A stretch of DNA of 64,000 nucleotides from Comamonas sp. SCN 65-56 (lineage in GTDB: Bacteria; Pseudomonadota; Gammaproteobacteria; Burkholderiales; Burkholderiaceae_C), in the NCBI RefSeq assembly GCF_001724135.1, contig NZ_MEDS01000012.1:167756-231755 (forward strand). The letters are read 5' to 3'. The notes beneath the pieces are model-generated. The model was not told where the DNA came from, did not search any database, and saw only the letters and a list, made by a program, of their open reading frames with translations. How positions within the stretch are numbered: position 1 is the first letter of the stretch; each line of letters begins with the position of its first letter. A program made the translations under genes and the position numbers. Shown piece by piece: positions 56,339 through 64,000 of this stretch.

Positions 56339-58129
56339 ATGTCTTATCTTGTGCTCGCCCGCAAATACCGTCCTCGCAACTTCGCGGAAATGGTGGGGCA
56401 GGAGCATGTGGTGCGCGCGCTCACCAATGCGCTGACGCAGCAGCGCTTGCACCATGCCTACATGTTTACCGGCACCCGCGGGATCGGCAAGACCACGGTG
56501 TCGCGCATTCTGGCCAAGTCGCTCAACTGCGTTGGGGTGGATGGTCTGGGCGGGATCACCGCGCTGCCCTGCGGCGTTTGCGCAGCCTGCACGGCGATTG
56601 ATGGCGGGCGCTTTACCGATTACATCGAGCTCGATGCCGCCTCCAACCGTGGCGTGGATGAGGTGCAGGGCTTGCTCGAACAGGCAGTTTACAAACCGGT
56701 GCAGGGGCGCTTCAAGGTCTTCATGATCGACGAAGTGCACATGCTCACGAACACGGCGTTCAATGCCATGCTCAAGACGCTGGAAGAGCCACCTGAATAT
56801 CTCAAGTTCGTGCTGGCCACGACCGACCCCCAGAAGGTGCCGGTCACGGTGCTCTCGCGCTGCCTGCAGTTCAACCTGCGCCCGATGGCGCCGGAGACCA
56901 TTCAGACGCACTTGGCACAGGTGTTGCAAGCCGAAGCGATCGCCGCAGAACCGCAGGCACTGCGGCTGATTGCCAGCGCCGCGCGCGGCTCCATGCGTGA
57001 CGCGCTCAGCCTCACCGACCAGGCCATCGCGTTCGGCAGCGGCAGCCTGCAGGAATCCGCGGTGCGCCAGATGTTGGGCAGCGCTGACCGCTCTCACGTG
57101 CTGGCTTTGATTGACGCGCTGGCGCACACCGACGGACGCACGGTGGTGGATATCTCGGAGCAGTTGCGGATGCAGGGCCTCTCGGCCGCCTCCACGCTGA
57201 TGGAGATGGCGGCTGTGCTGCAGCGCATGGCGGTGCTGCAGGCGGTTCCCGATGCAGAGAACGCAGCGGGTGGGGCCGGTCCGGAGGCTGCTGCGCTGGC
57301 CCGGCTTGCGCAGGCGCTGCCTGCGGACGAAACGCAGTTGCTCTACAGCATCTGCCTGCATGGCATGGATGAGCTCGGCCTGGCGCCCGACGAGTATTCG
57401 GCGCTGACGATGGTGTTGCTCAGGCTGCTGGCTTTCAAGCCCGCGGGCGACGGCGCCGAAAAAAAAAAGCTGACGGCGCCTGAAGCGGCGCTGTCTGCGT
57501 GCGCAGTGCCCGCGGCGGAATCGGGAGAGCAACGCGCCGTTCCTCCCCCGGTGCAGGAGCCAACGCACGCGCCTTTGCGTCTGCCCGTGCGTTCTGGCAA
57601 GAATTTCGATCAAAATCCGGCTCCAGCGCAAGAAAAAAAAGCGCCGGCAGCTATCAAAACCATAGATATTCCTGTCCGTGAGGTGCCTGAGCAAGCCTCG
57701 GCGGAGGCAGCCCAAGCAGCGGTTGCGACGGCGCCAGTCAGCTCGACCGAAGAGGGCGCGTTCTGGCACGCCCTGGTGCAGGAATTGGTAGCGCAGCAGA
57801 AAGTCAACGCGCTGACACGCGAGCTGGCGTTGCAGTCGCAGCTGGTGGCGCGCGATGGCAAACACTGGCATTTGCGCGTGGACAACCTGTCGCTCAACCA
57901 GGCTACGGTGCGCGAACGGCTGTGCGCTGCTTTGCAGGAGGCTGGACAGGCCGACACCATCAGCGTTGAGCTGGGGCCGGTGAGCGACAGCCCGTCGCAA
58001 CGCAATGCGCAGGTCGCTGCCGCGCAGCAGGCGCAGGCCGAGGCTATCGTCCGCAACGATCCGCAGGTGCAGCGGCTGATGCGCGATTTCGGGGCGAAAA
58101 TCGTGCCCGGCAGCGTCAAGCTCGCATAA
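56339..58129 (+). CDS. dnaX: DNA polymerase III subunit tau (and gamma by frameshift)
   Basis: This 596-residue clamp-loader ATPase has the start [20 protein letters not shown], Walker [10 protein letters not shown], the four-Cys zinc module ([22 protein letters not shown]), DEVHML, and the SRC sensor. Domain III ends near residue 370. A run of ten A at 57459-57468 then lets the ribosome or polymerase slip; a -1 shift ends at TGA 57481 and would give a gamma-like form of about 381 residues. The linker after it (about 422-442) is encoded partly by a dispersed repeat copy. The C-terminal domain (about 470-596) should bind the alpha subunit and DnaB. It is followed by ybaB and recR. Confidence 0.96.
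   Translation: MSYLVLARKYRPRNFAEMVGQEHVVRALTNALTQQRLHHAYMFTGTRGIGKTTVSRILAKSLNCVGVDGLGGITALPCGVCAACTAIDGGRFTDYIELDAASNRGVDEVQGLLEQAVYKPVQGRFKVFMIDEVHMLTNTAFNAMLKTLEEPPEYLKFVLATTDPQKVPVTVLSRCLQFNLRPMAPETIQTHLAQVLQAEAIAAEPQALRLIASAARGSMRDALSLTDQAIAFGSGSLQESAVRQMLGSADRSHVLALIDALAHTDGRTVVDISEQLRMQGLSAASTLMEMAAVLQRMAVLQAVPDAENAAGGAGPEAAALARLAQALPADETQLLYSICLHGMDELGLAPDEYSALTMVLLRLLAFKPAGDGAEKKKLTAPEAALSACAVPAAESGEQRAVPPPVQEPTHAPLRLPVRSGKNFDQNPAPAQEKKAPAAIKTIDIPVREVPEQASAEAAQAAVATAPVSSTEEGAFWHALVQELVAQQKVNALTRELALQSQLVARDGKHWHLRVDNLSLNQATVRERLCAALQEAGQADTISVELGPVSDSPSQRNAQVAAAQQAQAEAIVRNDPQVQRLMRDFGAKIVPGSVKLA
57459..57492 (+). promoter_or_regulatory. dnaX programmed slippage/frameshift site
   Basis: Ten consecutive A (57459-57468) read GAA AAA AAA AAG in frame. 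After a -1 shift the frame reads GCT GAC GGC GCC and stops at TGA 57481-57483. GGCGCC (57475-57480) and GGCGCT (57487-57492) can pair as a 6-bp hairpin with a 6-base loop, six bases after the run, where stimulatory structures usually lie. Confidence 0.75.
57603..57668 (-). repeat. Dispersed palindromic repeat, copy D, inside dnaX
   Basis: Read leftward: GGTTTTGATAGCTGCCGGCG, CTTTTTTTTCTTGCGCTGGA, then GCCGGATTTTGATCGAAATT. It encodes the linker residues about 422-442 of DnaX and aligns over its full length with intergenic copies C and E. Confidence 0.75.
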
Positions 58130-58155
58130 CCATTTCAGTTCACAAGGAAAAACAC

Positions 58156-58488
58156 ATGTTCAACAAAGGACAGCTCGCCGGCCTCATGAAACAGGCGCAG
58201 GCCATGCAGGACAACCTCAAGAAGGCGCAGGACGAGCTCGAGCACATCGAGGTGGAAGGCGAATCGGGTGCCGGCCTGGTCAAGGTCGTGATGACCTGCA
58301 AGCACGATGTCAAGCGCATCACCATCGATCCCAGCCTGCTCGCGGACGACAAGGACATGCTGGAAGACCTGGTGGCGGCCGCGTTCAATGCGGCCGTTCG
58401 CAAGGCCGAAGAGACCTCGCAGGCCAAGATGGGCAAGATCACCGCGGGCATGCCGGGTCTGCCGGGTGGAATGAAATTCCCGTTCTGA
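58156..58488 (+). CDS. ybaB: YbaB/EbfC-family nucleoid-associated protein
   Basis: This 110-residue DNA-binding protein has the family pattern [20 protein letters not shown] and the coiled-coil arms, ending in Met/Gly/Pro-rich [12 protein letters not shown]. It follows dnaX by 26 bases and precedes recR, the conserved dnaX-ybaB-recR order. Confidence 0.95.
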   Translation: MFNKGQLAGLMKQAQAMQDNLKKAQDELEHIEVEGESGAGLVKVVMTCKHDVKRITIDPSLLADDKDMLEDLVAAAFNAAVRKAEETSQAKMGKITAGMPGLPGGMKFPF

Positions 58489-58504
58489 CCGCCAGGCGCG
58501 CGCC

Positions 58505-59095
58505 GTGTCGGATACGGGCAGTCTGGAGGCCCTGATTCAGGCGCTCCGGCGCTTGCCGGGGGTGGGTGTCAAGTCGGCGCAGCGCATGGCCTACCACCTG
58601 CTGCAGCACGACCGATCGGGGGCGCAATTGCTCTCCCATGCGCTGCAGCAGGCCGTGGAGCGGGTGGGGCACTGCGAGCGCTGCCACACCTTCACCGAGC
58701 GCGCCCTGTGCGCCATTTGCAGCGATGAGCAGCGCGATGCCACGAGGCTGTGCGTCGTCGAAACGCCCGCCGATCAAGCGGCGATGGAGCGCACGGGCGC
58801 CTTCCGCGGCTTGTATTTCGTCCTGATGGGGCGCCTGTCGCCCCTGGATGGTGTGGGGCCGCGCGATATCGGCCTGCAGCAGGTGCTGGCACGGGCGGCC
58901 GATGGCACGGTGCAGGAAGTGATCCTCGCCACCAGCTTCACCGCCGAGGGTGAGGCGACCGCGCATGCGCTGTCGCAGGCGCTGCAGCGCCGAGGTGTGC
59001 GCGTCACGCGTCTGGCGCGCGGGGTTCCCGTGGGCAGCGAGCTGGAGTATGTCGATTTGGGCACCATTGCCCATGCACTAGCCGACAGACGCTAG
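58505..59095 (+). CDS. recR: Recombination protein RecR
   Basis: This 196-residue protein has an HhH region ([20 protein letters not shown]), a C4 zinc finger ([16 protein letters not shown]) and a Toprim domain ([15 protein letters not shown]). With RecO it loads RecA at gaps. It starts with GTG. Its TAG stop shares the bases CTAG with the stop of convergent mutS. Confidence 0.95.
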   Translation: MSDTGSLEALIQALRRLPGVGVKSAQRMAYHLLQHDRSGAQLLSHALQQAVERVGHCERCHTFTERALCAICSDEQRDATRLCVVETPADQAAMERTGAFRGLYFVLMGRLSPLDGVGPRDIGLQQVLARAADGTVQEVILATSFTAEGEATAHALSQALQRRGVRVTRLARGVPVGSELEYVDLGTIAHALADRR

Positions 59096-61704
59096 TTTTT
59101 GAGTAGCGTTTTGAGTTGGTACAGCGCATCCAGCGCCTCGCGTGGCGTGAGCTGATCGGGGTTGAGCCGCTCCAGTGCCAGCTCAGCAGCGCTGACCGGG
59201 GTTTCCGGCGGCGCTGGCGGCGGCGTGAACAGGTCGGCCTGGGGCAGCGCCTCCTGTGCCCTGGCTTCGAGCGCGCTCAGCGCATGTCGCGCATGCTGCA
59301 GCACGGCTGCAGGCACGCCGGCCAGCTTGGCTACCTGGATGCCATAGCTGCGGCTCGCGGGTCCGGCCTGGATTTCGTGCAGAAAGACGATGTCCTGGCC
59401 GCTCTCCACTGCGCTCACATGCAGATTGATGGCGCGCCTGGCGCTGGCGGGCAACTCGGTGAGTTCGAAGTAATGCGTGGCAAAGAGCGTGAATGCGCGG
59501 CACTTGTCGTGCAGGTGCGTGGCGATGCTGGAGGCCAGTGCCAGCCCGTCGAAGGTGCTGGTGCCGCGTCCGATCTCGTCCATCAGCACCAGGCTTTGCG
59601 CCGTGGCGGCGTGCATGATTTGCGCGGCTTCCACCATCTCCAGCATGAAGGTCGATTGCGCATTCGCCAGATCATCCGCCGCGCCGATGCGGGTGTGGAT
59701 GGCGTCGATCGGCCCCAGGCGGCAGCGGCTCGCTGGCACATGGCTGCCCATGCTGGCGAGCAGCACGATGATGGCCACCTGGCGCATGTAGGTGGATTTG
59801 CCGCCCATGTTCGGGCCGGTGATGATCTGCATGTGCTGGTTGGCGTGCATGCGGGTGTGGTTGGGGATGAAGGCGCCGGCCGAGCTTTGCGCCAGGCGTG
59901 CCTCCACCACCGGGTGGCGCCCGGCTTCAATGTCGATGCAGGGCTCGTGGGCAAACTGCGGCGCGCACCAGTTCAGCGTCAATGAGCGCTCGGCAAGGCA
60001 GCACAGCACATCCAGCTGCGCCAGTGCCTGCGCCACCTGCATGAGTGGCGCAATCTGTGGCTGCAGTTGGCCCAGCACCTGCTCGTAAAGCCATTTTTCA
60101 CGCGCCAATGCGCGCTCCTGCGCCGACAGTGCCTTGTCCTCGAAGCCTTTGAGCTCGGGGGTAATGAAGCGCTCTGCGTTTTTCAGTGTCTGGCGGCGCT
60201 GGTAATCCTCGGGCACCTTGTCCAGGTGGCTGCCGGTCACCTCGATGTAAAAGCCGTGCACCTTGTTGAACTGCACGCGTAGATTGGGAATGCCGGTGCG
60301 CTCTCTTTCGCGCGTCTCCAGATCGAGCAGAAAGCCGTTGCAGTTCGTCTGAATGGCGCGCAGCTCGTCGAGTTCGGCATCAAACCCGCTGGCAATCACG
60401 CCGCCATCGCGGATGAGTGCGGCGGGTTCGGGCGCTATCGCCGCATGCAGCAGTGCAGTGGCCTCCACAGGCGGTTGCAGTTGTTGAAAAATCTGAGTCA
60501 AATAGGGCTCTGGCGCTTGACCGTATTGCGCAATGCGCTCCGTTTTTTCTAGTGTCTGGGTGAGCGCGGTGAGCTCTCGCGGGCGCACCTGCCGCAGCGC
60601 GATGCGAGCGGTGATGCGCTCCACGTCCGCCACCCCTTTGAGTTCGCTGCGCAGCGCCTGCCAGTGACCCGAGCGCAGCACCTGCGTGGCCGAGAGGCGT
60701 TGGCGCGCCGCGCTGCGGTCGCGCGCGGGCTCCAGCAACCAGGCGCGCAGCAGACGGCTGCCCATGCCGGTCATGCAGCTGTCCAGCAGTGAGAGCAGGG
60801 TCGGAGACTCCTCGCCACGCAGCGTGCGCACCAGCTCCAGATTGCGCACCGTGCTTGCCGGCAGGCTGATGAGCGCATCGCTCTTTTGCACCGCAACGCC
60901 GTGCAGGTGGGTGATGCTGCGCCCCTGCGTGTGCTCGGCATACTGCAGCAACGCACCCGCGGCGGCGTGGGCCTCGTGCAGCGCCTGCGCATCCCAGGCG
61001 GCGAGCGTGGCGGCGCCCAGGTGCTCGGTCAGGGTGCGCTCGCCCAGCGCGCCATCGAACTGCCAGTCCGGGCGCGGCGTGATCGGGCAGGCGAGGGCGC
61101 CGCTGGCGCGCAACTGCTGCAGGTGCTGCTCAAAGCGCTGCGTGAAGCCGGCGCTGTAAATGACCTCGCTGGGTGCGATGCGGCTGAGCCAGCCGCCCAG
61201 TTCATCCACGGCACATTCCGCCAGAAACACCCGGCCCTGCGTGACCGAAAACCAGGCCAGGCCGCAGCGTGCGCGCTTGCCTTGGTGCAGGGCCAGCAAC
61301 AGCGATTCACTCTTGTCATTGAGCAGCTCGGTATCGGTGAGCGTGCCGGGCGTGACCACCCGAACCACCTTGCGCTCCACCGGGCCCTTGGTTTGCGCCA
61401 CATCGCCCACCTGCTCGGCAATCGCCACGGATTCACCCAGTTTGATGAGCCGTGCCAGATAGCTCTCCAGCGCATGAAACGGCACGCCTGCCATCACCAC
61501 CGGCTGCCCGCCCGATTGGCCGCGCTGCGTCAGCGTGATATTGAGCAGCCGCGCGGCCTTTTCGGCATCGGCATAGAACAGCTCATAAAAGTCGCCCATG
61601 CGGTACAGGAGCAGCGTCTCAGGGTGCTCGGCCTTGAGCGCCATGTATTGCGCCATGATCGGCGTGTGCGTAGAGAAGTCTAATTTATCATTTGAAATCA
61701 ACAA
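59092..61704 (-). CDS. mutS: DNA mismatch repair protein MutS (5' end altered by island integration)
   Basis: MutS of 870 residues. The mismatch-binding Phe-x-Glu is in [10 protein letters not shown], the Walker A motif is [15 protein letters not shown], the Walker B motif is [20 protein letters not shown], and the ABC signature region follows. The body is intact. No ATG exists upstream of the conserved HTPIMAQYM segment: the frame begins with TTG TTG at 61704/61701, and GAGGAG lies eight bases before the first TTG, inside the integrase gene. The next ATG (61656) would cut off conserved N-terminal residues. The first twelve residues are AT-rich and unlike the neighbourhood. Residues about 385-408 come from a repeat copy. 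Confidence 0.94.
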   Translation of the reverse strand: MLISNDKLDFSTHTPIMAQYMALKAEHPETLLLYRMGDFYELFYADAEKAARLLNITLTQRGQSGGQPVVMAGVPFHALESYLARLIKLGESVAIAEQVGDVAQTKGPVERKVVRVVTPGTLTDTELLNDKSESLLLALHQGKRARCGLAWFSVTQGRVFLAECAVDELGGWLSRIAPSEVIYSAGFTQRFEQHLQQLRASGALACPITPRPDWQFDGALGERTLTEHLGAATLAAWDAQALHEAHAAAGALLQYAEHTQGRSITHLHGVAVQKSDALISLPASTVRNLELVRTLRGEESPTLLSLLDSCMTGMGSRLLRAWLLEPARDRSAARQRLSATQVLRSGHWQALRSELKGVADVERITARIALRQVRPRELTALTQTLEKTERIAQYGQAPEPYLTQIFQQLQPPVEATALLHAAIAPEPAALIRDGGVIASGFDAELDELRAIQTNCNGFLLDLETRERERTGIPNLRVQFNKVHGFYIEVTGSHLDKVPEDYQRRQTLKNAERFITPELKGFEDKALSAQERALAREKWLYEQVLGQLQPQIAPLMQVAQALAQLDVLCCLAERSLTLNWCAPQFAHEPCIDIEAGRHPVVEARLAQSSAGAFIPNHTRMHANQHMQIITGPNMGGKSTYMRQVAIIVLLASMGSHVPASRCRLGPIDAIHTRIGAADDLANAQSTFMLEMVEAAQIMHAATAQSLVLMDEIGRGTSTFDGLALASSIATHLHDKCRAFTLFATHYFELTELPASARRAINLHVSAVESGQDIVFLHEIQAGPASRSYGIQVAKLAGVPAAVLQHARHALSALEARAQEALPQADLFTPPPAPPETPVSAAELALERLNPDQLTPREALDALYQLKTLLKN
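60481..60551 (-). repeat. Dispersed palindromic repeat, copy B, inside mutS
   Basis: On the coding strand: GAAAAAACGGAGCGCATTGC, then TCAAGCGCCAGAGCC and CTATTTGACTCAGATTTTT. The last block matches the intergenic copy A (7081-7148) at 17 of 20 positions. It encodes a variable part of the MutS lever region. Confidence 0.75.
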
Positions 61705-62963
61705 CTTACGGACTCCTCAATCGCTTCTTGGTGTAATTTTGGTGTAATCCGAGCCATGTTTTGCATGCCCTCCCAGATGCGCTCAAGTTCCCTGGAGGAC
61801 TCCGTGTCTATCCATCGTCCGTAGACCGTCACCAGCATCGAGTAGTCCTTGTGCCCCATCTGGTTGGCGATGAAGGCCAGGTTGCCCCGGGCCGTCAGGT
61901 TCCAGCAGGCGAAGGTGTGGCGAGTCTGATAGGCCGGCCGTGCACGAATCTCCGCGCGCCGGATGAGGTTGCCCCACTTAGTGTTCCAGGCGCTTGGCAC
62001 GAAGTAGTCGTTCACGACCGCCTTGCGTGCCTGCGTCTTCGGCGACAGGAGCACACGCACGTGGTCGATGCGCGATTCATGCCGATTGAGCCATACGGTC
62101 AGGTCGGCCGTCTCGCGCTGCTCCGCATCGGCGACCAGCACCTTCAGTGCCTCGCGCGCCGGCGGCTGCAGCAGCACGGTGCGCTCCTTCTTCGTCTTGG
62201 GCACTTTGAACGTCACCGACTGCGTTACCGAACGGCGCACCTTGATATGACTGAAATCCGGTGCCACGTCCTCCACGGCCAAGGCGCACAGCTCGCCCGG
62301 CCGAAGCCCGGTATAGACCGCCACCGTCACGGCGGCCTTGTCGATGGGATGCAAGCATCCCTTCTCGATGAGCGCCAGGTACTCTTCGTAAGTCAGCGGG
62401 TCAGGATCTTTGATGCTCTTGGTGAAGCGCACGCAATGCTTGCCGAGTTCGCCGCAGTAGTGGTTGTTCTCGCACCAGTAGAGGAAGCCGGAGAACGTCG
62501 CCAGATAGTGGTTTACCGTGGACACGGCCCGCGTGGCGATCAGGTCCACGCGCAGCTTCTGGATGTCCTCGGGGAGCAGGGCATCGACCATGCGCGTGCG
62601 GCCGAGCGTGTCCACGCAGATGTCGAGAGCGACTTCGTAGCGCGATTGTGTTTCCGGTGTGATGTCCACCGCCTTCAGCGGCTTGTAGCGGTCGCACAGT
62701 TCGCCCACACGCTTGCCGCCAAGGGGCAAGCTCGCGGCAGAGCGTGAATGCGGGAAGAAGTCGGCCTCGTTGTAGGTGCCGTTCCTCAACGCGAACAGTG
62801 CCGCGCTGCGCAACTGGTCGGCATGCTTGATGTTGTTGCGGGTCGGCTCTAGGGGAAGCGTATGGGCATGCCTATCACGCTTGTACATGAAAAAGACGCG
62901 GATCGAGTTGCCGCGCACTTCGACGCCGGGAAACCCCGTGCTGGTTGCTGCTGCCTTTGCCAT
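61698..62963 (-). CDS. Tyrosine-recombinase integrase of an integrative element
   Basis: This 421-residue phage/ICE-type integrase has an N-terminal arm-binding domain of the DUF3596 type ([15 protein letters not shown]), a SAM-like core-binding domain (about 90-190) and a catalytic domain. The active-site residues are visible: Arg in [11 protein letters not shown], Lys near [10 protein letters not shown], His-x-x-Arg-like [10 protein letters not shown], His in QMGHKDYSM and the nucleophile Tyr in VTVYGRWID. It points toward mutS and its last seven bases overlap the mutS reading frame, so the att junction should be at this spot. The gene begins four bases after the Xre-like gene and is probably co-transcribed. 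Confidence 0.95.
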   Translation of the reverse strand: MAKAAATSTGFPGVEVRGNSIRVFFMYKRDRHAHTLPLEPTRNNIKHADQLRSAALFALRNGTYNEADFFPHSRSAASLPLGGKRVGELCDRYKPLKAVDITPETQSRYEVALDICVDTLGRTRMVDALLPEDIQKLRVDLIATRAVSTVNHYLATFSGFLYWCENNHYCGELGKHCVRFTKSIKDPDPLTYEEYLALIEKGCLHPIDKAAVTVAVYTGLRPGELCALAVEDVAPDFSHIKVRRSVTQSVTFKVPKTKKERTVLLQPPAREALKVLVADAEQRETADLTVWLNRHESRIDHVRVLLSPKTQARKAVVNDYFVPSAWNTKWGNLIRRAEIRARPAYQTRHTFACWNLTARGNLAFIANQMGHKDYSMLVTVYGRWIDTESSRELERIWEGMQNMARITPKLHQEAIEESVSC

Positions 62964-62966
62964 GGT

Positions 62967-63197
62967 TTACCTCACAGGTTGCCCTTCCGTGATGCCATCG
63001 AGGGGCCACTGGCCGGTCTTGAGCATGAACAGCTCAAACAGGCCGGGTGGCATGGCTCGATCGCCGGCCTCCCATTGCTGCCACCCACGCAGGGAAGCGC
63101 GCACGGTGTGCGCGGCTTCTGTCTGCGTGAGCCCCACGGCGAGGCGGGCTTTGCGGATGGCGTCGGGTGTAGGGTCGTGAGGTTTTGGGGCGTTCAT
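62967..63197 (-). CDS. Small Xre-type helix-turn-helix regulator
   Basis: This 76-residue protein has an HTH in IRKARLAVGLTQTEAAHTVR followed by RGWQQWEAGDRAMPPGLFEL, the pattern of short Xre/antitoxin-like regulators in integrative elements. The ATG at 63197 begins MNAPKPHDPTPD. An imperfect palindrome lies 60-82 bp upstream and is a candidate operator. It is transcribed with the integrase and may control it. Confidence 0.85.
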   Translation of the reverse strand: MNAPKPHDPTPDAIRKARLAVGLTQTEAAHTVRASLRGWQQWEAGDRAMPPGLFELFMLKTGQWPLDGITEGQPVR

Positions 63198-63256
63198 GGC
63201 GCCGGTAGCGAAAGCCCGATCCGCAGGTGCGGCCGGGAGGGAACTACGCGGGCAGA

Positions 63257-63279
63257 TTATACGCTCAATGAGTGCATAA
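63257..63279. promoter_or_regulatory. Imperfect palindrome upstream of the Xre-like gene
   Basis: TTATACGCTCA (63257-63267) and TGAGTGCATAA (63269-63279) are inverted repeats around one central base, matching at nine of eleven pairs. It lies between the Xre-like and excisionase-like genes and is a likely operator for the island regulator. Confidence 0.55.
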
Positions 63280-63324
63280 CCATTTTCTTGGATCGCCATC
63301 ATGGCCGTCGTCTTGCCGAAGGGG

Positions 63325-63528
63325 CTAGAAGGAGTGGGCAAGTGCATCGCTCTCGACCCAGCGCTCGAACTCGCCCAGGTTCACGAAAATTCGTCCGTCA
63401 GGGGCCTTCCGCCAGATGCGGCCCTCGATCCAGATGCCGCCCTTGATCTTGTGCCGCACGGCGTTCTCGCTATAGCCGGTGATTTCGGCGAAGCGCTTGA
63501 TGAGTACCCACTGGCTCGGATTGCCCAT
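63325..63528 (-). CDS. Excisionase-like DNA-binding protein
   Basis: This 67-residue protein has the pattern WVLIKRFAEITGYSENAVRH, GGIWIEGRIWRKAPDGRIFV and FERWVE. The HTH-plus-wing form, with the WLEG-x-W/Y-xxAPDGR type motif, is typical of phage and ICE excisionases. It would bend DNA at the att site and favour excision by the integrase. It lies in the usual position near int. Confidence 0.85.
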   Translation of the reverse strand: MGNPSQWVLIKRFAEITGYSENAVRHKIKGGIWIEGRIWRKAPDGRIFVNLGEFERWVESDALAHSF

Positions 63529-63987
63529 GTTGACCTCCGCTCACGACGCGACCATTCGTGCGAAAGCTCCATGGCCGGGTGTCTGGCTAAGTGTGCGAGT
63601 TGGACGCCAAACAGAAAACCCGCGTGGGCGTACCTGAGCGTAGACGGGCGTCAGCAGGCATCGACATGGCGTCCCGGCGTGCCGCCGTCGGGCTCGCGGG
63701 CTGCGCCCCGCGCTTCGTGCCGAATCGCGGCCATTCGGCTTTGATCCCTGACGCCTTCGGCCCTGACGGGCCTGCGCTCCGCTTGCCGAAAACCCCGCGT
63801 GTGTGGGGTGGTGTGAGGGGGCGGTCTTGCTGTGTCCCTTCACCGTATCACGGCGTTCTCGCCGTGCAAGGGCTGCGCGCTCAATGCGCGCTTGCGTCCT
63901 AGCGGCCGTCTGCGACCCCTGACTGCTGCGCTGCGCCGTGAGGGCGACGGTTCCGGGCAATTCCGCCCTTGCAACCGGAGAACCGTC
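63529..63987. other. Non-coding GC-rich leader region of the island
   Basis: About 459 bp without a convincing gene; a 139-codon open frame here is low-complexity Arg/Ala-rich and judged spurious. It holds several hairpins: CCGAAT/ATTCGG (63720-63738), CACGGCG/CGCCGTG with a 4-base loop (63849-63866), and CGGTT/AACCG near the end. Such long structured leaders occur upstream of accessory genes in proteobacterial ICEs. Nothing more specific was recognised. Confidence 0.55.
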
Positions 63988-64000
63988 ATGAACGACAAAT
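63988..64000 (+). CDS. Start of a rightward island gene (cut by window edge)
   Basis: An ATG at 63988 has GGAG seven bases upstream (63977-63980) and reads MNDK before the window ends. Too little is visible to name a product. Confidence 0.4.

Noticed and set aside
63541..63960. 139-codon minus-strand open frame in the island leader
   Set aside because: The translation is low-complexity Arg/Ala/Ser-rich with no recognisable motif or RBS, and the region is full of hairpins.
1..64000. CRISPR arrays, rRNA or tRNA genes
   Set aside because: No regularly spaced direct repeats, rRNA segments or tRNA T-loop/acceptor patterns were noticed on reading; a program scan was not possible.

Overview
The window is a high-GC, densely coding piece of a betaproteobacterial chromosome, most likely order Burkholderiales and probably a Comamonadaceae-like lineage. 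This rests on gene content and order: sdhCDAB-sdhE-gltA next to a GntR regulator and mdh; gyrA-serC-pheA-tyrA-aroA/cmk-rpsA-ihfB-lapAB; a fused aroA-cmk gene; and ffs-dnaX-ybaB-recR. It also rests on a dispersed palindromic repeat of a kind I associate with that family. No rRNA or tRNA gene and no CRISPR array was seen.

Layout. 1-2.5 kb: a MoxR ATPase with a DUF58 protein (cut by the window edge) and a histone-deacetylase-like hydrolase. 2.5-8.1 kb: an acyl-CoA oxidation block (crotonase-fold protein, etfBA, acyl-CoA dehydrogenase, nitronate monooxygenase). 8.2-10.9 kb: a membrane acyltransferase, rnk and S-formylglutathione hydrolase. 11-22.6 kb: a TCA-cycle cluster. gltA, sdhE and sdhBADC run leftward below a GntR regulator; mdh, a CitE-like lyase, a secreted unknown protein and acnB run rightward from the same control region. 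22.7-30.5 kb: trhP, tolA-tolR-tolQ-ybgC, an aminotransferase, nusB, ribH, a RibBX-like gene and a 2Fe-2S ferredoxin, all leftward. 30.6-37.5 kb: NUDIX, SDR, gshA, nth, a PLP aminotransferase, slyX, a truncated haemoglobin and nsrR. 37.5-43.5 kb: a Mrp-type cation/proton antiporter operon with mrpA and mrpB fused. 43.6-55.2 kb: lapB, lapA, ihfB, rpsA, the aromatic amino acid and serine genes, and gyrA. 55.4-61.7 kb: ompA, the SRP RNA gene, dnaX, ybaB, recR and mutS. 61.7-64 kb: the left end of an integrative element (tyrosine integrase, Xre-type regulator, excisionase-like protein, long GC-rich leader).

Most protein genes are ordinary housekeeping genes. The unusual material is elsewhere. (1) The integrative element abuts the 5' end of mutS, so that mutS now appears to use a TTG start whose ribosome binding site lies inside the integrase gene. 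(2) A family of about 55-70 bp palindromic repeats lies between genes and also inside reading frames (mutS, dnaX, aroA, and probably the citE-like gene and mrpD). (3) There are two different 160-165 bp near-perfect palindromic elements, one apparently nested in a copy of that repeat. (4) Heptamer arrays sit just before start codons (etfA, pheA, ihfB and possibly the haemoglobin gene). (5) dnaX carries a ten-A slippery run with a -1 stop just behind it and a small hairpin. (6) Several readable control regions occur: a perfect 18-bp palindrome between gntR and mdh, an NsrR-like box, a repressor-like palindrome at the etfB promoter, and a palindrome upstream of the island regulator.
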